From contig CM068316.1 in the NCBI GenBank assembly GCA_034766995.1, forward strand, positions 9,465,200-9,529,199: a stretch of 64,000 bases of DNA, in the 5' to 3' direction. How positions within the stretch are numbered: the stretch's first letter is position 1; every line of letters starts with the position of its first letter. A model generated the notes under the pieces. That model was not told the DNA's origin and did not search any database. It saw only the letters and a list, made by a program, of their open reading frames with translations. Made by a program: the position numbers and the translations under genes. This DNA is from Acanthacorydalis orientalis (lineage: Eukaryota; Arthropoda; Insecta; Megaloptera; Corydalidae). This document shows positions 39,954-50,432 of the stretch, one piece after another.

Positions 39954-41520
39954 ATTTATCACCCACTGCCAGATAAAATGTGGTTTTAATTTATTCCAGT
40001 TTGAACGATTGAGAGATATTCTTTTCCGCACATTTATAATATATTTGCTAATATCCTTACTCCACTTATTCACTTTCCAAGTCTCTTTCTAGAAATTTTC
40101 GCATTTATTGGCTCCAAAGTGATCATTTCTATTTCCTTGTAATTTATTCTCTTTTTACAATATACCTCCTTTTTCAACCCTGTGTTCAAACTCTCTATTT
40201 TTCTTAATATTTATAAATCTTATTTGTTTTCGTGTCCATTCTATTTTTCTTCAATATTTTTTTCTATTTCTAGCATACACGTTTCTGTGTTTTAATGAGG
40301 TTTCTGCATACGCATCCTTGTTCCATTTTTTTGTCAAATAACTTTAATGATTTTTAATGGATAAAAACAGTCAAGTTACATTAATATCCAACGTATCAGT
40401 ATACAGTAAAATCTTAAAAATACAATATGTACAAGGAAACTTTTTAATATCTTTGACCTTCCTTTGTAATGATCTCCTCTTAGATGTTTTCATTTAATAA
40501 TTTCTGTGTCTTATAACAAGAGCCTTATCCCATTTTCATTTTAAAATTGGCTTAATTATTTTAATATTCAAATCTCATACTATAATTCAATTTATACAGT
40601 TTTTTCTTGAAATAGAATGAAATCTTTAATTTAACCAGCTGAATGGTTTTCCTGAACTCAGTTCTGATTTCGATGCATGGCTGCTCCGAAACTTTTTTGT
40701 TATGAAACCAAATATTCAAGTAATTAATTTTATTACACAAGTATCAAATTATTAAAAATAATTAAAACTATTGAACAAAAAAATATAATAAAATAGCGTG
40801 CATAATTTTAAAATAAAAACGTTTTATTATAATATTAAATTACTTTAATCTTTTTATACAAACTGATGCACATAACAAGAATCATTTAATATAATACAAT
40901 CGATGAATCGAATGTCAAAAGCATGAATATTCAGAAGTGTAATACTTTCGAATTTCAATAACCAATTCTTAGAATAATTTGAAATCAATACTAGATTATA
41001 ATATTAAAGCGAAGTCAAAACAAGACGAAAATAAGTCTTAATCTTATTACATACGTACTTGAAAGCAACTGAATGTATTAAATAAATTTAATCGTATTTC
41101 TTCAACACTTACTTATTATAAATCCAGCATCTACTTTAATATTTCCGTAATATTTTTTTTTTTTATTATTGTTTAACACATTCTGTCACTATACTCATTA
41201 ACATATTATCTATTTTATATTTTTAGATTATGTTAGAACGCTATTAACCCATTTGTCACGATGTCAAAAAAGTTACATGCGATCAGATAGGGATATCCGA
41301 TACATCTTGAATATTATTTATGTTAAATTTTAATTTTTCTTCTTTAAATTTTAGATTTTTTAAACATTCTTACTACAAAAAAAATATAAAATAGAATTTA
41401 AATATTTTCCTCTCTTTTACAGTAAAAAAATATTTTTTTTATTTAAGATATTTATTAGTTTGAATTTTAATTAAATAATTATTGACTTTTAATGGAACTA
41501 TTCTTCTAAAATATATTATA
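39952..41520. other. AT-rich stretch without recognised features
   Basis: No convincing exon or repeat was seen; composition is uniformly AT-rich. Confidence 0.45.
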
Positions 41521-41716
41521 TAGGTGATTTAATTTAAGCTTCCACGAGTACTAAAAGGTGGTGCAGGGGTTAAGAAAAGTAATTTTATTTTTTATTTAGT
41601 ATTTTAGTTCAATTCAATTCTAAAATACAATTAAACCAAAATAATAAATGGGGAATATCGTGTTCTTTTATTTTTTTTTTAATATTTTCATATGGAGGCT
41701 TAAGTTGAATCACCTA
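41521..41716. mobile_element. Palindromic MITE, family C (copy 5, complete)
   Basis: TAGGTGATTTAATTTAAGCT opens and AGGCTTAAGTTGAATCACCT A closes the element, with TA on both sides (41519-41520, 41717-41718). It has the GC block GTGGTGCAGGGG and the central palindrome. At 196 bp this copy best defines the family ends. Confidence 0.87.
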
Positions 41717-42318
41717 TAATTATATTTCAAGATTTGATGCACGTGTATGTGTATAATTATAATAATATTAATTAATTCTGTAAGTTTTTTCCGAAAATAT
41801 ATTCGAAATATAAATTTCAATTTCGACTAATCAAAATGTCATCGTTGAATTGTGTTTAATGAAACGTGCCCTAACTTAATCAATCATTATCTTTCGAAAC
41901 CAAAGCGTATCTCCTAATTATTCATTGTCGCATAACTGCGACTCTTTTTGTTTGATTAATTTTTAAAGATTGCTATTTTCTATTTACTTCCTCTCATTGT
42001 TTTCATTTTTCTTTTAAATTTGTGTTAATCGAAATTCTGAGTATGTCTTTCAATTTAGTAATTTTAATTAAAACCTGTAATACGATTTTATATAAATTCA
42101 TTTAAGAAAGGGTAATTGTTTTTTTTATTTGTAATTCGATATAAAATATAAAAATCATTTTATTCTGATTTTCGTTTTTGTAGTTGAAAGTTTATTTTGT
42201 CACATATGTTTATTGTTTTTAATATTCATGACTTTGATAGATTTCAATAAGTTAGTATATTTATATTTAATGAAAATGATTTATATCCTTATAAATTTAT
42301 TAAACGAATTGTTATATT

Positions 42319-42354
42319 TCTATATATATATATATATTTATTTATCTATATCTA

Positions 42355-42387
<33 letters not shown>
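42319..42387. repeat. (TA)n array with TATC/TTTA variants
   Basis: About 68 bp of TA interrupted by ATTTATTTATCTATATCTAT. Confidence 0.94.
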
Positions 42388-42391
<4 letters not shown>

Positions 42392-42631
42392 TTCAATATT
42401 TGATAATCTATAACTGAATAAAAGGAAAGATTTTTTCTACATTCTTTCAATTTAAAGAATCCAATGCCTGTATCATCCATATGTTTTCAAAAATTTATTA
42501 ATATAATTATGTCACTAATTCATAATCCCTTCCTTTCTATTTTATATTTCTTGAAACTCAGTCAATATTTCTATTGTCTTTCGGTCATCCTCTTTTCCTG
42601 CAAAATTTCTTGTCTATTAGAGACTCTAAAT

Positions 42632-43121
42632 CATGCGTTCCTAACCTTTTTCATATATTGATCCCTAACAAAAAATATTTTTTATCACCCCCCCCCCCCC
42701 AAATTGGAATTACTATTGTGCCTCCCTCGTGACATTAAAATATTTCATGTGAATTTTTGAAGAAATATTTGTAGTATTGAAAATGAAAAATGGTAGTGAA
42801 ATATGTTTTTAATAATTTGTAAATGACTGTATTTAATGAATGATTATTATTATTATTAGCCTTGTTATAGGAGTGCATTGAAAACAAGAATACAGTTGAA
42901 TAATATTTACAATAAAATATAATAAATGATATTTTTTTAAAAAAACAGCATTAAATATAAAATATATATAAATTATAATAAAATATATAATTGATAATAA
43001 ATATATCTATTAATTCACTAAAGTTAGTTCTTAATTTGATGGTTGAGTCTGTTATTTATCGACCCTCTATCAACTTTCATCAATCTCTAATGGGTCTATT
43101 CGACCCCGTTCGGAACTCCTA
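42632..43121. mobile_element. hAT-type non-autonomous element with perfect 8-bp duplication
   Basis: CATGCGTTCCTAACCTTTTT starts the element. The right end, read inverted, is TAGGAGTTCCGAACGGGGTC, the familiar GGTTCC-type hAT terminus. The 8-mer CTCTAAAT flanks it exactly at 42624-42631 and 43122-43129. The interior is AT-rich and non-coding, with a run of 13 C (42688-42700) and an (ATT)n run near 42850. Confidence 0.82.
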
Positions 43122-44298
43122 CTCTAAATCAAGGATGAATCTTTAAGTTCTCTTAAAAATGCCGAAACTAATAATAAATAACAAAAACTCAGGTGATCAG
43201 GTAAAGTATCAGAACAATTTTTAAAATATCAGTAGACATTCTTTATTTGATTTTCAATTTTAATTTAAAAAACAAGAATATAAGAAATTAGATTTGAGTT
43301 AAAAACAAGAATAATAATTAGACATTTTACTTTAATTTTTATTTTTTAAAAAAATGAAGGAAAGAATTTGTAAACCTATGTAGAAAGTGAACCTCCACAC
43401 GCCTAGAATTTATTTTTTCTCCAAGTTATTAGATTTTTTATAGACACTTTCTTATAAATATCATTTAATGTAAATTAGTTTTACTTCAAAACCTATCTAA
43501 GAATGACTAAACCCAGTCTTAAAAGAAATAAACTCTATTCGGATAGATTAATTATCTAGATTCAGAAGTGATTACCTCAAACTTTTACATTTCATTTCCT
43601 CACCGTTCATTTTTTACTTCTTGCGATTTTTCTTTATTCTCAAATTTAAATTCAATATCAAAAGAAAAAGATTAAACAACAATGACAACAAGTAATAAAC
43701 GTTATATCGAAATAAAAATTTCTAGATTGGTTTCAAAAACATTCAAACTAATAAAATGACTCCAAAAAATTATATCTTCAACACAAACTTATTACATTTG
43801 AATATCACTTATGGCAATATAAAAAACTATTTTTTTATTAACAGTTCCACATTTCGGATATTTTATGTAAAAAAGTAATAATCACTCATAACTACTTTTT
43901 TATATTTTATTTAATTACCTTACATTCTCTTAATTATTTTTTGTACGAATAAAAATATAAAAAAAGTTTTTAGAGTTAAAACTTAGAACTCAAATAATTA
44001 TGAAACAAATGATATATACAGTATTTATATAAAGTATAATTAATTCATATTTGTAATACAAATTACGAACAAAACTTGCAGTTTTTAATTGTATTCTTAA
44101 TTGAGTTCATGATACGAATACAATTAGAAATTTAAAAATAAATCTTTTAATTTCAAGCTTAAAAAATCAGGTAGTCTAATGGCGTTCTAAAGTTAAATGA
44201 AATCAAATAATACTTTATTAAGACCATGAACACTTTCATCTTAAATACGTATTAATTATTTTCATATAATTTTATTTTGTATAAATATTCTTAGATTT

Positions 44299-44345
44299 AT
44301 ATATATATATATATATATATATACGTGAGTGTGTGTGTATGTATG
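44299..44345. repeat. (TA)n(TG)n array
   Basis: About 24 bp of TA then GTGTGTGTGTATGTATG. Confidence 0.92.
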
Positions 44346-44734
44346 AATGCACGTACATATGTAATAACTAACCTAACATTACTTCAATGCACACTATATC
44401 AATTAAACATCTGTTACAATATGTAATTATTCAAACATAAAACTTAACCGTAATTTATTACACAAGTTTTTGTACAAATAATTGTATTATTGATTGCATG
44501 TCACAAACAACTTCAGTCTACAAAAATAAACCCTTCAATAAAGCATATATTTATTGAACTTGTTCCACTTCCTTATTTGCTAATATAATGTTCAAAAAAA
44601 GAAATTGTACTCTATTTATAAAGTTTTATTAACACATCCCGCGCCACGCTGTTTTAATACGAATGTGCGACTATCGCCAATAACTCACATTCCCAAACTC
44701 ATGTCACTGAGTTTACTATTCTTTGTTTTTGTTT

Positions 44735-44870
44735 CTCAGTCACTGGTTTCGGTCTTTCGACATCTTTAGGTGAATACTCACCTTAAGATGTCGAATCATC
44801 ATCTATAGAATTAAATCAGCACTCGTGGAAAGACGAAACCGGTAATGGAGAAACAAGAATAAAGAATAGT
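44735..44870. repeat. Interspersed repeat, family G (copy 2), with hairpin core
   Basis: CGACATCTTTAGGTGA (44758-44773) and TCACCTTAAGATGTCG (44778-44793) pair at 15 of 16 positions around a 4-nt loop. The outer arms TCACTGGTTTCGGTCTTTCG and GAAAGACGAAACCGGTAATG GA are also inverted. The layout resembles copy 1 at 4540. Confidence 0.6.
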
Positions 44871-44988
44871 GACGTCGAAGGTAAGAAAAACAACTTTAAT
44901 TCCAGGTACACAGGAACAAAACAAATTACAAGTTACCAAACTTACTATTACTAACAATCAAAAGAAATAACATGTAACATGCATTGTA

Positions 44989-45521
44989 TTAGGTTGGTAG
45001 AAAAATAATTGCGGTTTATGACTTTCAAATTCATATATATTTTTCTCAGCTAGTTGTTTTAAGTGGTCTCGAACTGTTGGATGACTAACGGCTAACCATT
45101 GTGCAAGCTCTCGAATTGTTGTGCATGATTCTTATTCAACTAACGTCTTCAATTAATCGTTAACAACTGAAGAAGGATGCCCGTGACCTTCATCATCATC
45201 AAGTCTCTCGTTCCCAACACGAAATTTTTGGAACCACCATTGCACCAAAAGCATCGTTTAGTTTATGAGCACTTTCTGCTGCTTTACTACCCGTTTCCAA
45301 CTCATACAAAAAATGTTTTTATTCGCTTCTTTTCAATCTTTAATTCAATAGCCCGATTTGAAGCAAAGTAATAAAACTAAAGTCGATTTTACCAAAATAC
45401 AGACCGAAAAATGTACTTTAAAATGATATTAATATGCACAAGATGAAATGATACTCTCATTGAAAAAAATAAGGTTAGAATTTAGAAAATAAAAACCGCA
45501 ATTATTTTCCTATCAATCTAA
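44989..45521 (-). mobile_element. Mariner family A, HTH-only deletion derivative (copy 3)
   Basis: TTAGGTTGGTAGAAAAATAA on the left and a related complement on the right are flanked by TA (44987-44988, 45522-45523). On the minus strand it carries the degraded DNA-binding half of a mariner transposase, including QWWFQKFRVGN-like sequence and RELAQWLAVSHPTV. The catalytic half is missing. Unlike copies 1 and 2 it keeps the Gln codon before WWF, but has lost about 25 nt just upstream. Confidence 0.87.
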
Positions 45522-45716
45522 TAAAATAAAACAAGTACTTTTAATTTAAGATAATTTTAATAGATGGTTCAGAATTTAATCAGCATAAGTTAGTTGTCGA
45601 TCAAATTGTTTTTTTTTTTCGATAAATATTTTAAAATATAAATGATTTCATAAGTTCCGAAATAATGGATTCATCAATTAACACATTTTCTAATAAATGA
45701 TAAAAGAAACAACATG

Positions 45717-45870
45717 AGATACTTCCCGATAGTAACGGACACATTTGACTAGCCGATATGAAGCTGCGATTTTCTGTTGCGCTTGAAGTTCTAGCTCGTT
45801 CGTCTTATAATGATTTTTACCAGCAGACTTCACAGCTATCCCTTGTTATTGAACTTTCATCAATCAAAAG
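45717..45870 (-). other. Codon-like island, unrecognised
   Basis: A 48-codon minus frame (QGIAVKSAGKNHYKTNELEL and onward) sits in a locally GC-richer stretch beside the mariner copy ending at 45521. A stop lies immediately upstream and no good acceptor is visible. It may be a decayed transposon rather than an exon. Confidence 0.2.
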
Positions 45871-46648
45871 TCATAGGTCTTATTCCTGATACTTCAATTT
45901 GTTACGCTCAATGGATTCTGGCATGATTATGATAAACACACACAAACAAATTTTATTTATGATGTTTATTACAACTTTCGATATCACTATGTTTCATTTT
46001 AATGACTAAAACTGATTTCCATCTGATAAATCCAATTGATATTACATATTAAGATGGTTTTTGTTAAAATAATATCCCGTTCGCACTGAAGTAAAATTTA
46101 TTAACATTTTTTACTTGGCAGTATTTGTATACTGATGTTGCTAAATTTTTCTGATTCCAATCGTGTCCACACAAATGAAACATATTAACATTAAACAACA
46201 TTTTTTCCTCCTAGAAGAAACATTTTAATAAATTGAATGCCTAGTAACTACTAAATACATCATCCTACTATATTAATAATCGAATAATTAGTATGTATGA
46301 GTATATATGAATGAGTATAAATGTAGCTTCTTGTTGACAATTTCCATTTGAAGTTTATTACTAAACATGTAAACGTGCAACAAGAAGTAACACTCGAAAA
46401 GTATCAACAGAAATATTAACAATATCGGTTATTTAGTAAAAAAAATACTTTCTGGAAAATGTTAAAGTGTGTTGTCTGTTTATGAATTCAATTAGAGACA
46501 AACATTTAGCAACATCAGTCAACAAGCAAGATCAGAAATGTGGAAAAATGTTTTTTGTGGATATAACATAATATAAGCATGGGTTTATCGAAGAAATGTT
46601 CATTAAATATTACTATTTTCTTAAATATTCTTGAAATTATTAATATAG

Positions 46649-46699
<51 letters not shown>

Positions 46700-46710
46700 T
46701 CATTTATACA

Positions 46711-46744
<34 letters not shown>
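46649..46744. repeat. (TA)n arrays, interrupted
   Basis: Two TA runs separated by TTCATTTATACATC. The second run abuts the mariner end at 46745 and supplies its TA target. Confidence 0.96.
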
Positions 46745-46748
<4 letters not shown>

Positions 46749-47529
46749 TTGTCTGATAAGTACGGTAAAAAAACAAGTTAAACACTGTTTTTTTTTTGTG
46801 GAAAAAACGATTTTATTTCCCAACATAGTTTAGGGATATACACTTGGTACAACGAAACTGCAAATTCGCATTGACGACGGCAATAACATCTTAATTCTAC
46901 AATAATTTCTCCCCACCGAACCACATTTCCAAGTTTGAGAAAAGGGAGAAGTCGCACGGGACCAAGTTCGAAGAATTGGAAGGCCGAGGAATCAATTCGG
47001 AGCCTAATTCGTGCAATTTTGCCATTGCGACGGTCGATTTGTGGGATGGCGCGTTATTATAGTTTTTGTGCGCAATCTTGGCCGTTTTTGTTTCAGCTCT
47101 TCTTTCAAATGGTACAATAATGTTGTATAATAATCTCCTGTAATCGTTTTTCACTTCGTGAAGTAATCGATCAGGATGATTCCTTGGGAATCCAAAAAAA
47201 ATGGCCATTACCTTCCCAGCCAACAAAACTGTTTTCGCCTTCTTCGGCGCACTTTCACCAGTCGTTGTCCACTGCTTCGACTCAGGTGTGTAATGGTGGA
47301 TCTATATCTCGTCCGTGATGACGAATCGACGCAAAAACCTGTTCGTTTTTTCCATTTTTGTGGCAAATGCTACAATGCTCGCTTCAAACAACTGTAGAAC
47401 GTTAACAACGCGTCGCTTCTGGCTGAAATTTCGCTTATGCTAGTTTGAGTAACACTTGATAGCTGTGACGTAACCAAATGAATAATGGCGCCATATCATA
47501 GAAATTTACCAATCTTATCAAACGACTCA
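46745..47529 (-). mobile_element. Truncated mariner element, family H
   Basis: The left end AGGTTTGTCTGATAAGTACG resembles the inverted right end GAGTCGTTTGATAAGATTGG. Both lie beside TA. The roughly 785-bp element lacks the transposase N-terminal DNA-binding region but keeps most of the catalytic domain as a pseudogene (see 46890-47400). Confidence 0.83.
46890..47400 (-). pseudogene. Mariner transposase catalytic-domain pseudogene
   Basis: The minus strand reads, in order, NRFLRRFVITDEI, HYTPESKQWTTTGESAPKKA, LLAGKVMAIFF, NNAPSHKSTVAMAKLHELGS and LVPCDFSLFSNLEMWFGGE. These correspond to the TDETW, GKVMA, HxDNAP and PSDYxLF blocks of mariner D,D34D transposases. The spacing of 34 residues between the second and third catalytic positions is kept, but the second Asp is Asn (NNAP instead of DNAP). 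Frameshifts split the frame near 47226. It would be catalytically dead. It belongs to the element at 46745-47529. Confidence 0.9.
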
Positions 47530-47565
47530 TATGTATATATATATATATATATTTATATATAAATG
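47530..47565. repeat. (TA)n array
   Basis: About 35 bp of TA with TTTATA variants, at the right end of the mariner element. Confidence 0.9.
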
Positions 47566-48284
47566 TATATACAAAACCATATGTATTTATATACGGCGTG
47601 TGTTTGTGTCGGACACCCAAGTCGAACCGAATGTTTCTAAAAAAAAGACGCTCTGAAATAAATATACATTGCATACAAAAATAATAAAGTCTATTAATTT
47701 TACAGCCAATTAAGAAAGTAATAAATCAATTGAAACTTTGACAAAAACAAATTCGTTCTTAATATGTATCGAAAAAATATCGTGTCACACCATAACAAAA
47801 CTGAAATAAGTGTTTATAAATATTAAATGACATTAATGATATGACAAAAATGAACCATTATTGAATACATTAAGAAATTAAAACTTTATATGGCTATAAC
47901 AACTAAACTTAAAATAACCGGTTGGCGAATTTCTACTGCACACATTCCAAAACTCGACTGTCGATCCGCTGTTGCAAAAGGCTGCATGAAAGCAACTACT
48001 TAAGTCGAAAACGATTGCACCCTAAGCAATCAACTAATATTCAAGGCTCTCTTTTAATAACTGACCTATATTTTTTTCAATATTGTTTTGATCATATGTA
48101 CGTATCTCATTTACTTTCAGACATAAATGCATTTGAGTGAAGAGCATATTATTATATACATGGGTGACGTACACATTTTTACTAGTAATTATTATCGAAA
48201 CATCAGTTTAAGGTCCATTTATGTACATCGAAATTATTATTAAGCATTGACAATAATGTACTAAGTAAAAGTGTTTAATCATAC

Positions 48285-48431
<147 letters not shown>

Positions 48432-48594
48432 GTGTGCCTGTTTCTTCTGCAAAAAAGTCTAGCTTAAAATATAAATTAACACATGTGAATCTATGTATAA
48501 TATGTAGCTTTATATTTAGGTTCATTTCTTAAAAAATGTTCAACTGGCTTCTTAAAATCTTTCTAATAATAAAAAATTACATATTTTACAAGAT

Positions 48595-48624
48595 GTATAT
48601 ATATATATAGAGAGAGAGAGAGAT
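48595..48624. repeat. (TA)n(GA)n microsatellite
   Basis: Short TA run followed by AGAGAGAGAGAGATAGAGA. Confidence 0.9.
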
Positions 48625-49388
48625 AGAGATCGTTAGCCCAACTAACAACTTAATTACTTACCCTCCAATTTATTGCCATACAATTGTGTGTGCATACATC
48701 TGTAAACAATTACATTGATATTTTCTTTCCGCTGTGATGATTATCTTTCATAAATCTGCTTGTTATTACATTCACTGGTTTTCAGACCTCGAATCATTAT
48801 GATAAATCTTTCATTTAAGTAACATCAATGTCTAAAATTGATTTGTAGCTAAATCTACTCCCTTTTGTTTCGTAATATTTTAAGAAACTTTTTGTATTCT
48901 TGTTTATATATATATTTTTTTTAGTAAATTAGACCCAATTAAAACTGTTCAAAATAATAACCATACTGAAATAGATCAAATTGATTTCCTTATTTATCAC
49001 TAATATAAAAATAGATTATAATAATTGTACTGTACTTTTATATTAAAAAATAATAGGCAATTTTAAACTGTGAAAACGGCTTAAAATTAAATCCGAGAGA
49101 AAATAATATCTTAAAATTAACAAGGAACATAATATTATTTTCTCTAATAAAATTGTATTTTGTGTGTGTTTTTAATTTTAAATGTAATAAGTTATTACAT
49201 TTATATTAATTATTACCTAATAACTTATTCATTCCTTAAAAAAAAGTATCTTCGTGAAGACAAGTCTCATCATCCATCATTTTAAAGTCTTTATAAATTC
49301 AAGGCTTGTTCTTTCTAATTTTAATTGTTTTTGTAATGAACTAAAAACATGATAGTGTGATAAAAAATATTATTAAATTGGAAATTAA

Positions 49389-50432
49389 TTCGAAAGATAA
49401 TTATTTGAATAAGAATTCTTTGAAAAACAGTTTTTTGAAAGGGAATTCTTCATAAATATACTTCTATAGTTCACTGACCATTAAAAAATCAGGTACTTAC
49501 TACTTAAAAATCTGATCGATAAAATGCTTTCTTTGTTTAGAATAATATATGCAAATGTAAACAATTTTTTTAAAAATGGAATTTATTAAGCCAGACTTGT
49601 TGAAGAAATGTTTATTAAATAATACTATTAGTTAAATTTTATAGATTAAATTTTACAGGCAAATTTATTAAAAATATATGTTTTGATAATATCTACACCA
49701 AAGATTATATGTTAATAAAAGCTTAGCTAAAAATTTCCTTGAAAGACAATTCTTCGATGATATAATTCTTTCGAAAACAATTCGTTAAAAAATATAATTT
49801 TTCCATTTTTTTTTCATTTTCCGGGTAATTAATTTTGTTCAATTTAAGTTATTTCTACTCAGGTCAAATCAAATCAAACAGAGAGGTATTTATAGAATAA
49901 TAGACATAATTACCTTCCTAATATATTATTCAATCATTAATATATAAAATTAGAACTTAATTTTTCCTAATGAATTTTATTAGTAATATGAATATATTTA
50001 AAAAAGTTCAAATAAATTTTAAATACCTATTATGTATTTACGAAGACTAGGTAGTGAATAAAATATGTTTGTGTATAGTATTTCTTAAATACATTAAGGC
50101 ATACCCTCCCCCAATAAAAGATGGATTCACCCTTGAAGTCGTATCAGTTCAGAGGTCAGTTAAGTCTGTTTAGGTCTTATTTTAGATCTATTAGAATATT
50201 TTGTCAAGTCCTGTCTAGTCGATCTAGTCTGGTCAAATCTTATCAGGTCCGTACCCGAACAATTCTTCAAATACAATTCTTCAAAAAACAATTTTCTAAA
50301 GATCATTCTCTGGTCTCCTTTGGTCATGTCACGTCAGAACAAGACAGACCAGTTTCGAAGAATAATTTCAAAGAATTGCACTTTCAAAAAATTGTTTTTC
50401 GACGAATTCTACTTTCAAAGAATTTATATTAA
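49389..50432. repeat. Degenerate 15-bp minisatellite clusters
   Basis: Units related to TTTGAAAAACAATTC repeat at 15-bp spacing at 49389-49450 (TTCGAAAGATAATTA, TTTGAATAAGAATTC, TTTGAAAAACAGTTT, TTTGAAAGGGAATTC). They recur at 49738-49803, 50254-50310 and 50353-50432. Between the last two sets lies a segment dense in GTC motifs (50140-50250). Spacing drifts to 14 or 16 in places. A 103-codon plus frame crosses 50121-50432 but follows the repeat and is probably not a gene. Confidence 0.7.

Noticed and set aside
46935..47397. Two plus-strand frames of 61 and 73 codons
   Set aside because: They are antisense shadows of the mariner catalytic-domain pseudogene.
47922..48140. 72-codon plus frame in a GC-richer patch
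   Set aside because: It begins at a non-ATG codon, has no splice signals or family, and most of its second half is AT-rich chance sequence.
50121..50432. 103-codon plus frame
   Set aside because: It runs through degenerate 15-bp and GTC repeats, has no recognisable domain, and its residues mirror the repeat unit.
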